Origin: Lineus longissimus
Taxonomy: Eukaryota > Nemertea > Pilidiophora > Heteronemertea > Lineidae
Direction of reading: 5' to 3'
Assembly: GCF_910592395.1 (NCBI RefSeq)
Contig: NC_088324.1
Span: forward strand, 16,022,953 to 16,086,952
DNA: 64,000 bases
The position numbers and the translations under genes were made by a program. The notes under the pieces were generated by a model that was not told the DNA's origin, did no database searches, and saw only the letters and a program-made list of their open reading frames with translations. Position 1 is the first letter of the stretch; each line of letters starts with the position of its first letter. Positions 51,001 through 62,000 of the stretch are shown here, in pieces.

Positions 51001-54000
51001 TTCACCGACTTCTTGTTTCGATTTCTAAACATGGTAATGACCAACAACAATAGGTCGTCCTAAACAACTACTACTGATCTAAGTACTGCCTCCTTCAACA
51101 TGAGGCTTGTTGCGGTGTAACTCTCATCAAGACTAACATTACCTAGCGGAGCAGTTTCAAAGAGTATTTCACACCAGTTTTTGAAATGCCTGTCCAAGTA
51201 ATAGCGGGCCACTGTGACACGAAGCACAGGGAAATGATTCAACACCGCCAGAGGACAATTTCTTCAATCATGTATGATAACTGACTGTACTACTACTAAT
51301 CCTGCAGAAAGGGTAAAGTGTCTTGCCTGAGGACATTAAGAAAAGATACTTTCTATTCTAGAAATAACAGTAAACATGATGTGAGTCAGAATCAGAGCCC
51401 AGGGAACAAGTTGTGTACAATTTTGCAATGCTTTTGCTCTGTGTTAAAAGGCCTAGGTACTGGCTTAACAAGCACAAATCTGCGAGCAAATAAAGAGAAA
51501 CGATGCAGGAACAGATTTGAAATGCCACGCAAAGAAAACACCGTAACAGAACACACATCCGGAGGTGACGTATCCTAGACAAGGGCTGCATATGTGCATG
51601 GTCTAATCCATGAAACATACCGAAGGGTCTTTCTGTGTACTCCATCTTAAAACGCAGAAAGCATTTTGTGATGAAAATCAATTCCAAGAAAAATCTCTGG
51701 TTACTATAGCAACCCCTGACAACAGTTGGTGCTAGCTGGTTGTCAACATTTTGGGTTCATCGTGGACATAGCGTTGCGTTTGTTATGGATAGATGTGTAT
51801 TCAACGCTGGTTGTAGCTTGTCATGATTACAAGGAGGCAAACAAGGAGAAGTTCCTGTGAATGAAGGGAGCCGGTCGTGCGGTTAGTGTGACCACCAGCC
51901 AAGAGACTTTAATGCCCATTTACCCCTTGATACAGAGTAAAACATCTTGTAACAGGGATATTTTGGGATGAGCAGAGATATGCCGAGTGCGGTGTGATCA
52001 TTTCCTCTAGGTCAGCTGAGATTAACTTGGTCAAGATTTCATCAAAGGATTGTGATTGCTGCCTAATGCCTAATATCTACAGACATTCGTCAGTTTCAAG
52101 ACGCTGTATCTGTGCCAACACATCAACTGCAATGCCCTCCTCCCCCTCCCCAGCATACCCTTTGCAATCTTGCAAAGATGTTGAACTAGCCCAGTTCTTA
52201 CATCGTATTTGAGTGGCTTCCTCCCAACTACATCATCAAAAGGGCAGCCACAACCTCACACAACACTCCCACATTAAAACACGATATGTCACCTCATTCG
52301 TTTGAAAACGTAATGAGGAATATGACAGTACCGTCACACGATGTTTACATTTGTATGCGCAGTAAAAGACCAAAGTGACAGTTAGTCGGGCCAAGCTGAA
52401 TATTATGGACCATGGTTTTCGGATGAGTTGAAATCAGAAAATGTCAGACCTCAGCACAAACCGTTTCCAAAATGGACGATTTTTGTGAAATTTAATTGCG
52501 CCACGGTACGTCTCATTCAGCCGATACATACTTCACAGTATAATAAATTATCAACAACGAGAAGCTGCGGTCCGTTACCATGGATACAAGTTACCTGGAT
52601 TAATCATTACTTTTGGCAAGGAAGTCTACAGATAAAATGGTTGCTGTTTCCTGGTATGGAATAAATGGACTTCCAAGCAGTTAGAGGGGGTAAAGGAGGA
52701 TAAACAAGTCTCGGGGCAAGAGGGGGCGGGGTTGACAGGTAGATCGGGGGGGGGGGGGTATGTCTCAAATTGCGACGTTTGATGAGGTTTCACATGGTTG
52801 CAATATGGGATATGCCTGTACAGGACAAATCAAATGTTGGGTGACATCTTGGGAAAATGATGACGTGTCTTGATGTCAACACTTCAACTTTCTGAATGGT
52901 TCATTTATTGTGAGGAGAGTATTCTGGAATCTGCCACTGCACCCCCCCCCTTAGTTTGACTGTATCGATCACATTACGTACATGCCACTACCAGGCAGCA
53001 TGACCGTAGACTGGTTCTCTCCCATTGATTGTCCACTCTCCTGAACCTTGTTCAACTTGCCGCAATATTCAGTGAATTTCATTGTGTGTTTGTCAACTGC
53101 TTCAAGTGTATAGCCTGATGTAAATGAGATACATTGGTTGAAGATGTCACATGGTTCAAGTAGAGAGACAAGAGGCCCAAAGGCCTGCCGCTCAGCTTAC
53201 AGAAATGCAAACTACTCGGAAAATTAAGAACTACATGTATGGTAAATCATGCTGTAACAGGGAACATATTTCAAACGGAGAAATATCCCACTTTTAACGG
53301 AGCACTGCACAGAAAACAATGTTCACTTATTGCAAAAACATAGTAGATTGATAAGGGAGGACTTTTTGAATTACCCAGAGGGCTTTCCACTTATCATAAT
53401 TGTACAGACCTCGAGCACTTTTTAAATATAGTGGTTGATAATAATGTCTTTTTCAAACACCTTCCAGCCCCAGGGCCATATTTAACCTTTTGGTCTGGGG
53501 GGGGGGGGGCAGAACAGTTGGCCTCTTGCCTCCCCCCCCCCCCCCCCCCACGCGCTAAATACTGCCCTGAGCTCAGTATCAAATAGGCCTGAAGCCAGGA
53601 TTAAATATTTCAAAAAACTATACTATCATTCAATCGATACGACATAAAGGGGCAGTACATGGATTCAGATTCAGTTACAAGCATTTGAGAAAGGGGTCGG
53701 AGATTCTCTCATGCATCACAGAAGTCTATCTGTAATCAAAGACATAAGAGATAAGACTATCATTCAATCAATATCACTTTCAAAAGGAGTAATATATAGT
53801 CTGGAGCAAGGCAGGCAACGTGGTCTTCCTCGAGTGTGCTGGTTTGACTTTGAGATTATCAATTCCTACTATACTATTAACTATTGCATGTACTGGCGAT
53901 TTGAATGGACTTGACCTGGCAGGCATGGGTTCTATACAGGCCAGAAAACCTAAAGTCTTCTTCCACCAATTATTCATTCATGACTACTTTGACAAACCAT

Positions 54001-55050
54001 ATCCTGTCTGAGAAGTCTGATCACTCATCAAAACTTGAATTGCAATTGAAGGGAGCCTGAATTGCGCCTAATTAGATAGTCGCTCAACTTGAACAGTCGC
54101 CCTGTTTAATGAACCCAGTCACTCAACCATGCATTAAAAGACAGGCCAGTTCAAGTTTCCAACCTCAACAATACCCCTTTCATGTTAGTGTTTTATCCTC
54201 AGTGTAATAACGGGATACAATGTAGATGAATAAACTTCAATGCATCCAGATTAATCATTTGTATTGAAGCGCCGAGATTTTAGGTCACATCAGAAATGTG
54301 TGGCCACTAAGGGACAACAATGTAGCCAGAAAATGGAATATTGTATAAAGGGGCAGACAGAACGCTGGCTACTGTGGTCTGGGATGAATGAATGACATCA
54401 CAATAGGGAATACAGACAACATAATTGACAGTGTCCGCCAAAAACTCAAAAGGGTTCATTGCATTATCATTTTAATAGATTATATCAAAAAATATCGCGG
54501 AACTTTTTCACATTCTCTGTTCCCGAGAATGAATATACTCAGCAAAATACTTAGAAACAATACTAATAGTGATGAGGTCCAACTACCTGAAAGTAAGGTA
54601 AGAGGCTACATGAATAGCCAGGCTGGCTAGAATGTATACAATACACGGAGTGAGACATGTTTACAGAGTAGAATACAGAATCCAAAAATAGTCAGCCATA
54701 TTTTCACTCTAGTCTATGTAGGTCAACATGGCTCCCCAATTTTTTCCTAAATTTAAACGAATAATTCACACATTTCTAGACGTTCGATCGCCTTTAAATT
54801 TCCACAGCATAAACTAGAGATGTTATATTATGTACCAATGTAATTTTTATTGGTCAAACTTACCGGGATCGTGTATATAACTGCCGGTGACGGAACCAGG
54901 TGTGCTGGGCTGGTGCAGCACTGTCTCTGGACTGTTCGCAGTACTGGGGCTTGATGCACCCGTGTGAAGGACCATATCTCCGGGATTCGGAGAGGAAACC
55001 AGTCTTGGATCTCCCCTGTATCCAAGGGGGAGACTGTCTATTTGTTCCAT
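42010..55050 (-). CDS. NR5A: NR5A / FTZ-F1 (SF-1/LRH-1 type) nuclear receptor, 524 aa, eight coding exons
   Basis: This is an orphan nuclear receptor that binds YCAAGGYCA as a monomer. Minus-strand exons: 55050-54864, 50510-50451, 46728-46564, 45922-45782, 44029-43554, 43221-43120, 42775-42580, 42257-42010. All are GT-AG with matching phases and sum to 1575 nt. The N-terminus (1-115) is Ser/Pro-rich. The DNA-binding domain starts at C116 ([20 protein letters not shown]) with P-box CESCKG and the second finger [14 protein letters not shown]. It is followed by the FTZ-F1 box [20 protein letters not shown], which is specific to NR5. The hinge is Gln/His/Met-rich. The ligand-binding domain (about 270-524) contains [52 protein letters not shown] and AF-2 LLLEML at 514-519. 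Met 55050 is chosen; an in-frame Met at 55074 is possible. Other first exons are listed separately. Intron 4 holds the long inverted repeat. Confidence 0.93.
42855..42954. repeat. 20-bp minisatellite, five copies, in an NR5A intron
   Basis: The unit is CCCTGAGGGAGTCATCTTGG with GAGT/GACT variants. It lies 80 bases upstream (in transcript sense) of the acceptor of the exon at 42775. Confidence 0.9.
44071..44178. repeat. 18-bp minisatellite, six copies, in an NR5A intron
   Basis: The unit is TATTAATCAGGGCCTGGT. It ends only 42 bases from the acceptor of the exon that starts at 44029, so it occupies the branch-point region of that intron. Confidence 0.92.
44254..44358. repeat. 21-bp minisatellite, about five copies, in an NR5A intron
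   Basis: The unit is TTGGCTGAGCTGGTACTGGC plus G. The last copy is diverged (CTGAGCCGTAACTGGCATT). Confidence 0.9.
45131..45628. repeat. Near-perfect long inverted repeat: two 245-bp arms, 8-nt loop
   Basis: The left arm is 45131-45375 and the right arm 45384-45628, with loop ATTTCAAC at 45376-45383. The inner 237 bases match without a mismatch or gap by direct comparison. The outermost part has one mismatch (45138/45621). It lies in the NR5A intron between the exons at 45782 and 44029. A transcript would fold into about 245 bp of double-stranded RNA. Confidence 0.95.
45261..45555 (+). mobile_element. Broken C-terminal fragment of a GIY-YIG / Penelope-like retroelement
   Basis: On the plus strand one frame gives [21 protein letters not shown] second frame, one base out of step, gives [19 protein letters not shown] followed by a stop at 45553-45555. 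From family knowledge, HFN-x-PxH...D...VLE followed by RE-xx-WI-xx-L-x-T-xx-P-x-GLN is the usual C-terminal end of retroelement proteins with a terminal GIY-YIG-type endonuclease, mostly Penelope-like. The frame change and the missing N-terminal part make it a dead fragment. The left arm of the inverted repeat carries the same sequence on the minus strand, starting a few codons later. Assignment to Penelope is inference. Confidence 0.55.
45627..45682. repeat. 20-bp repeat, three copies, abutting the right arm of the inverted repeat
   Basis: The unit is AGGTTCAGACCCTGTGTACC. It begins at the outer end of the right arm, whose last bases (GTACACAGG) overlap its first unit. Confidence 0.9.
47459..47640. 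repeat. Imperfect duplication of about 60 bp
   Basis: The segment with AGGATTGGAGAGGGCTAAAT, CCAGTGTCAAACAAGGACCC (from about 47460) recurs about 120 bases later with a few changes (47581-47640). It lies in an NR5A intron. Confidence 0.75.
47921..48062 (-). CDS. Candidate alternative first coding exon of NR5A (47 aa + 1 nt)
   Basis: The minus-strand frame starts ATGATGGATCC and reads [20 protein letters not shown] onward, with a His/Cys-rich part ([20 protein letters not shown]). It ends at a strong donor (TTATG|GTAAGG, intron first base 47920) in phase 1. That is the phase required by the acceptor of the zinc-finger exon at 46728, 1.2 kb downstream in transcript sense. Splicing would give a receptor form with a different N-terminus directly before the DNA-binding domain. 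Six cysteines in the first 40 residues are unusual. No transcript evidence is available. Confidence 0.4.
50092..50334. repeat. 14-bp minisatellite, about 17 copies, in an NR5A intron
   Basis: The unit is CCTGGTTGACACTA, with CCCGGTTGACA and GGCTGACA variants towards the right. It lies 117 bases past the donor of the 60-nt exon (50510-50451) in transcript sense. Confidence 0.95.
51621..51645 (-). CDS. Weak candidate short alternative first exon of NR5A (8 aa + 1 nt)
   Basis: The minus-strand ATG in an AAGATGG context reads MEYTERPF and ends at TTCG|GTATGT (intron first base 51620) in phase 1, compatible with the acceptor of the exon at 50510. It is too short to judge by composition. It is listed because context, donor and phase all agree. 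Confidence 0.2.
52746..53549. repeat. Cluster of G and C homopolymers in NR5A intron 1
   Basis: There is a G13 run at 52746-52758, a C run near 52942, a G13 run at 53497-53509 and a C18 run at 53532-53549. The last two lie 22 bases apart and could pair as a hairpin. The rest of intron 1 (50511-54863) shows no gene. Confidence 0.85.
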
Positions 55051-55156
55051 AGCGAAGAGGAACCGAACAGACACCGCCTAACTCGCAATAAACGTCATTT
55101 AGCGCAGTATGTTCCTACAAAAATCACACAAAACGTAGGGCTTTAAGCACACGCAC

Positions 55157-55323
55157 TGCGCATGCGTTAATCAATTAAATTAACTCTCGTCCTAGACTCT
55201 TTCACCAGTCTCCTCCATTCACTCATTACAGAGACTGGTATTTGACGGCATTTCGCTCGTCATAAACTAGATTAGGGGGCGTTGGCTTCCGGTGTCCGGT
55301 CACATGTTTTTGACAAAGATGGC
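55157..55323. promoter_or_regulatory. Candidate TATA-less promoter of NR5A (NRF1, ETS and YY1-like sites)
   Basis: Within 170 bases upstream of the exon at 55050 there are three motifs. TGCGCATGCG (55157-55166) is a core NRF1 site. CTTCCGGT (55286-55293) is an ETS/GABP site on the minus strand. AAGATGGC (55316-55323) is YY1-like. Such a trio is typical of CpG-type, often bidirectional promoters. A short plus-strand frame starting ATGGCC at 55319 could belong to a divergent transcript, but I find no second exon for it. Confidence 0.4.
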
Positions 55324-57166
55324 CAACCTCGAGCCAAAAAATACCAATGGCTCGGTATTGACAGTCCATCCACTGTATACACGGCTCGCCTCGGGTAAAT
55401 CACTGAGGCCTTCTCGACCCTCTGCAGCGTGGTGGCTAGGGTCGAGGTTACGTGGACCGCTCTTGTCCGGGTATTGAAAACTAGGTCAGAAAACACTCTA
55501 AAAATGGGTCATCTTTTAACAAGTATTTAGTGGTCTTGCACATTATCAATATGCCAGGTTAAGGCCCAGTATTGTAGCTGATTGATAATCAGTTGAAATA
55601 ATACAATCATATCTGACAATAACATATATTTCATTCATTTAATACTGGGACAATTTGAATCTTAGGCCATGGGAATGATTAATCCTCTTTAACTTCACTG
55701 GCTTATTGCAAAGAAGACTCAACGAAGAAAGACATATCCACAGGAAATCGTCTCAGCCAGCTCTATTAAGAGGCAAAGACATTAGAACTTGTTTAAAAGT
55801 TCAGTGATATGGAAGACTGCAATCTGGATATAATTCATGCTTGGGGCCAGGGGATGGGGGTCAGTTGAGGGAGGCAATGTCAGTCATAGAAGACAATTAA
55901 ATGAGGATATCATTTACCAGTCTTGTGTTTCGTATCTATAGATAATCCATCTATCAGTCAGAGTGCTCACCAACTCACATCAGGCGGTCATTGGCCGTCT
56001 CAACCAGAAATAAGAGAAGAGTGTCAGTTGGAGACAATCATCCAGACTCAGAAGCAGCGTTGCCAGTCATTCATTGTTGATCATGGGGATGACAACGTCA
56101 CAAGGCATCAAGCAAAACTCTTGTTGAATCAGCAGTATGACAGTCTCAACCACAAAGACAGCATCCATCCAATCAACCCAGTGAAGGAGGAGAGAGACAA
56201 AACAAAATGCTTTTGATGAGGGACTGCATGAGAGACAATGTCACAACCACAGATTGGTAGAGACAGTGACTGCACCAACCTGAAAGTGTTCCTATCCCTC
56301 GAGCTGACAAACAGTGGACACAAAATGAGATTAGGTAATAGGAATGAACTTTATTATTCCACCATTGTAATGGCCTAGGAGGCCTATTCATTAAGAGACA
56401 TGCATTCAGTATTTACAGACTTAAAATGGTAGAGATTATACATTGCAAAAAGATTGATTCACCAGTGAAGTAAGAGACATAAATTTCCCATCACTACACT
56501 TTATTCAAAGTTACACTAACAACTTTGCTGATAAAACAATGGGAGATTATTTAACACTTTCTCGAGAATACAACGCTTGTGTGTAAAGAGGCTGCAGTAT
56601 CAAGACATTCAAAAATCCTCCCATAATTCAAGATGCCGACCACCGGCTCTACTTCCAAAGTCAAAACATGTTCGGGAGGCCAAATCTAGCTAATTGACCT
56701 GCATTGAGCTTTGAACAGGAAATGAGAAGGTACATTTTCATGGGCGGTGAAAATATACTACTGCTAATATGGTGATTGTACGAAATCTACCTTAACACTT
56801 TTCACCCCCGCCCTTTCAGATCCATTTCATGGAGTGTGGTGATAAACACTTTGCAAAAGAACAAGATGAATGCAAAGTGAACAATGAAAATATAGGATGA
56901 AAATATGGAAATATTGGTGATAAATGCAAATTTTATACGGAGTGGTCCCCTGAACCAAGTTTCATTCAGTGTGAAGTAGAATTTACAACAAATATTCATT
57001 GTTTATCTATTGCGTTCAATGCATTAATAGACATTATGATTAATCACGAGTGGGCACAGCTAAATTAGAAGCAAATTTTCTACCAGCAAAAATTTATGAG
57101 AAAAAAAGTGTAACTTCAAAAGTATTCTGAGAATCATCAAAAACAGAGGAGCTTTAACTAACTTAC

Positions 57167-57338
57167 ATGTATTTGCACCAAAGTTGTTGATTTGATACAA
57201 TCCATCGTCATGGTTACAGAAACTGTTGTCACCTTGGTTACCGAAACTCTCATTGCCATGGTTACAGAATCTGTTGTCACCTTTTGGGCTTTCAAAGTTA
57301 TTGGTTTGGACCCAAGAATTTAGATACCATTGATCCAT
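57167..57338 (-). CDS. Candidate alternative first coding exon of NR5A (57 aa + 1 nt)
   Basis: The minus-strand frame MDQWYLNSWVQTNNFESPKG continues with an internal repeat (DNRFCNHGNESFGNQ then DNSFCNHDD). It ends at a consensus donor (ACAT|GTAAGT, intron first base 57166) in phase 1, as the exon-2 acceptor at 50510 requires. An acceptor-like ATAATTCAG lies about 8 bases before the ATG, so a non-coding exon may precede it. The Asn/Asp/Gly-rich composition and lack of stops favour a real exon. It lies between NR5B and the main NR5A first exon, hence would use a more distal promoter. Confidence 0.45.
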
Positions 57339-59043
57339 TTTTCGCTGAATTATAAAATGAATCCAAAATCTGAAGAATCACCAATAAAAGAAAGTCAACA
57401 CAAGACTAAATCCATTTTGACAGAAGAAAAAAAAAAATCGAAAAATGATTTGAAAGCAGTAAATGAGGAGGTTTTGGTTATTTAGAGGGAATTGCCTCGT
57501 AGCTTTTACTGAATGATATCTGCAAGATGTAAACTTGTTATGAAAGAATGTGGGTCACATCGCACTACACTATGGTGACATGATAATAGATGGGTTCAAC
57601 TTGTTAATTGATTATGCAAAGGTTATCTGGCTTTTTCAATTTACAATAAACTGTATGTTTTATGACATAACCCCTAGGAGGGAGGACCCCCTCAGGATTT
57701 TGATGAACCAGGGTTATAGCTAGGCCTTATTTGAATGTCGGGCTCTCACATGATCAAAGGGGCACCACCACCACAAATAAAAGAATTCAAGAAATTGGCA
57801 CAGCTACAAGTTTCTTATCGAATCGACTGTAATTTGGTGGATAATTCTCATTCTAGCAATACAGGAATATTTATATCAATAAATCCTACTTTATCACTGT
57901 ACACAACAGTGCCAACTCCCCTCAGCCTTATCTCAGGTTCCCACTCAAAATCATTTTTTATGACTCTACGATGATTGAAACAGCTCACATAAGATAAGAT
58001 TTTAGGGTGCATCCCAGCTGAACTTCACTCTTATATCCAAAGACACAATAAGGTGCAAATAGTCCATTAGTTCATGCAATCTTATTGCAATCAAGTAGGA
58101 AACACATCAGTCAACTTGTCCAAAGAAATTCATAGAAAGTTTTTGTGGTCTACACTTTGCACCAGATCAAAGACTTTACGCACGTCATAATGGCTGCAGA
58201 CAAAGAGTGTTATCAGCTGGTGTGAGTGCTGGGATCATCTATCAGTTAACATACATGACCTATGGGAGCTGTAACTCATTTAGAAACAGAGGCTCTTTTA
58301 GAGAAGGGTAGACACTTTGACTTTATAGAAATCTTGGGCATTCATGAGATGTGAGATTGGAAAAGGATTGTTAGCCCTGCTATGCCTGTATTCGCTGGCT
58401 CCCTTAAATTTTCAGAAATCACAACTTTCTACAAGATTAACCCGGGCATCCAAATCAGAGTAAGGAATGAATGGCAAAGAAAAATGTTGAGAAAGAAAGT
58501 TTATAATCTGCCAATGTGCAAAAATGTAGCCTTTCACAGCAATTGAAAGCCCTTATTTACTTATATTCCAACCTTAGACCAAGTCTAAACCAGGATGAGA
58601 GAAAATATGGTGAAAGATTTCAGATCAAGTTTACCAGAAATGCATTTGTATTCACTTTGTTGGTGTTCAACTCAGACACCAGCGGTGCCAGTAGACAGTT
58701 CATTTTGTGATCCAATACTCTGTTGAAACAACCAACAAACAAATGCTTTGAGAAAACCAGAAATGAAACCACTGTTGTAACAACTTCGCTACAGGAGTTT
58801 CCACAGTTACACACTATGGCACGGTGTCACTGGCAGCCAAGCCATGCATTGTGTTATATATATCTGCCCTCCACAGTGAAGCGGTTAAACTTGATGAAAT
58901 GTATACCCTTCTTACCAGCAAGAACATGTCAAATATACACGCATAATGCTCAACCCAATAGTCACATGTAAATCCATAAAACTACTATGTTAGTTAGAAT
59001 ACAACCTGGTTACCAGATTGTAATGTCAATGCACCGTCAAAGT
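57339..59043. other. Intergenic sequence between NR5B stop and the first NR5A exons
   Basis: AT-rich, with no domain-bearing frame and no tandem array. It should contain the 3' UTR of NR5B and any distal NR5A promoter. No canonical minus-strand AATAAA stood out to me. Confidence 0.4.
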
Positions 59044-62000
59044 TTATGAAGTTGGAGGGTTCGTCTTTAACAATTCCATCAGCAAACTAAATGACGAGAT
59101 TTCAGCTGGTAAGTCTTTCTTCCCTAACATCTCTTTGCCAATGCAACTTGTCTTTGCAATCTCTGGCAATCGTAGAAGAAGTTCTCCGAATTTGTTCGCA
59201 TGGTGTGGGTAGTGGGTGGTCGAGTAAACCATGAGGGCATCAGTGACTTTCTCCTGGTAGTTGCGGATGTGCGAGATGTCCTTGAGGCCTTTCACATCTG
59301 AAATCAGGAAGCATGCACTCATTGGTAACCATTCACTGTAAGTTTACAGCCGGCCCCGATAACCCAGTGTCTGCCCCATAGACCCTGGCCGTATACAAGC
59401 AATCTCTGGTTCTATCTGCTCTCAGAGTTCGTAGATCACAAGATTTCTTAAGTAAACAAGTTTTTCTTCCAACTCCAGTCAATCAGTACACAGACTTCAT
59501 CATAACTCACAACACATTTCTACTTTATTATGACATTACTTATCTTGTTCTATTATCAATTTAATTGGATTTTTTTCAAAACAGAGGAAATTATGTCAAA
59601 CCTTTTTAAAAAGAGATAATAAGTGCTCTTCCCCAGAAATGCTCCGATCGCCTGATTATTACTAATACTATACACATATTGACAGCCTACAACAATGTGG
59701 CACCCCTGCTGGTATTGGTTATCTCACTGCTCAGGGAGCTGTCATCTAGGCCAAGTCCAATAGCTTTGGTCTACTTAGCTCTGGCCTGGCTCTGTCTGGT
59801 CAGATAACTAATGCCTCCAGTTTGGCTCAAATAACCCACTCACCTGGAGTCATCAAAATCAGCACCTTGAGACAAGCAAACTCAGACATGTCCAGTTGAA
59901 TCCTGTGTAAATGCTGGGTCAACTGAAGCATTCGGTCCACGATCTCCTCAGCACCAATCTCCCTTGCAACATCTAGATTGATCGACTTGCAGTAGGACAG
60001 TTTGATTTCATTGGGTGTCTGCAGCGATCGCCAGCAACAGTCTAAGCAAAGGAGATCCGCCCAGGCACTCTGCAGGAGTAGGATTTGGTCATCTGTCTAA
60101 AAAAGGAGAAGCAGAACAGGAATAACAATGGCCTAGAGGTTGAACTCTGATGTCTTCCAAAAGAGGACAATTATAGGGGGACTTGTCGCAGACAAAACTG
60201 ACGGCTGAGGCTAAAGGGTCTAATTTCAATGAGGGCACTTGTTATCTGAATCTCCAGCATCTACACACGCAGTAATGTGCAGTCACAACACTTAGAACAT
60301 CCACACCATGACTCACCAACAAATGCATGTATACCAAACCCTAATGAACTTGCAGCATCACACTTCCTTTTCAACTTACTGAGATGATTGCGAAGTCTGG
60401 CAAGCTCCTTGCCCATCGTACGATCTTGTACAACCTCTGATCAGCAATCTGCAGCAAACTCGTGTAAAAGTTCTCTTCCTCTGGTTGAAATGTTGGCTCC
60501 TCTTCCTCCTCACAGAGGATCGACTCCAGATTCATGATCTCCGTAACGACTTGCGGCACCAACGGCTTTATAACATCCGTCGCCTCATTCTCTCCCAACT
60601 TATTACTGCTCAATATGTCCACCAGGGCACTAGGAATAGGTAGCGTATCACCGGACTGGGTGGCAATGACTGTTGTTTCAGTCACCGCAGTTGGCACTGT
60701 TTGTACATATGACTCGGAGTCTAGTTTATCTCTTGAGCCTGATGCATGCGCTTTATTATCTTGGTACGATAGTTTGCGTTTAAGATGTGGCGAGCATCCA
60801 TCATAGACACTTCTTCCTCCTCTAGCTCGGTCACCTCGCACAGCTGTAATGGAAATCAAGGTCAGACATGTCAGAGGTAGATGACCAACAACTTTCTTTG
60901 TGTTTGACTGGTTAAACTTTCACACCATTCGTCTTCAAGAACGTGGCAGTGTGACACAAATCTGCCTCTGTTTCCATAGCTGTTGGAGAGGTGTGGACTC
61001 CACCCAGCCCTCCCCTCGGTTATGCAACCATTTAAAGACCACTGTTACCATAGTAACCTACCTCCGACCTTCATGCCCATCATGACACACTTTTTGAACC
61101 GACACGAAGGACATTTCTTCCGACTTGCTATCAACACGTCGCAGTCATCCTTCCGATGGCAGGCAAAGCTTTTTTTGTTCTGAACAGTTCGTTTGAAGAA
61201 GCCTTTACAACTCTCACAACAATAAATGCCATAATGGTAACCTGGAAAGAAAATGATGTTAGTCAGTGGAGGCGGGGCAACTTTCTTGTTTTAATGACCA
61301 GTGTTCAGTCAGATCAGGAAAATTGTCTCAATTCCTGTCCCTTCTAGAACTTGATCATTGATGATGGTGAAGAAGACTATCATCAACAATCAAGACAACT
61401 TGTAAACCATTACTTTACCGAGTTATAAACATCTAATTCTACAATCATAATCATACCATATTTTTTGAATCATGCCATACTTTTAAAATCTTATCAGCAC
61501 CAGATGAGTATACTGAAACTCACCAGAGACTTTGTCCCCACAAATGGGACACGGCCCTTTCGCCGAAAACTGTTGCACATAGTTTGTCCATGGACTTGGT
61601 CCACTTCTCTCAGAATACGGGATCATGTCCCCTTGAACACAATTCATGGCTTCAGCCGAATCATTTACCAGAATCAAATGTTGTCCATCGACACATTGTC
61701 GTTTCATTGGTGATGGCATATCGCCGTGGCCAGATTCAGAAATGATCACTTCCGAGTTAGCAACAGCGATATCACTTGCCACCACTGGCATGTCTTGAGT
61801 GTATATGATAATCTGTGGCGAGTTACTGTCGCCGTCATCAGCTTGAGACGTCGGCACCTCAATACTTTGTGTTCCTGGCACAGAGTCTTGTTTCAATCGC
61901 GCATGATGCGACGCAATCGCCGATAGCACACTACCCATGGACATCTCACTATTCGTGGTCGTCGTAGTTTCCACTGGTTGTTCCAGAATATTTTTCGGTA

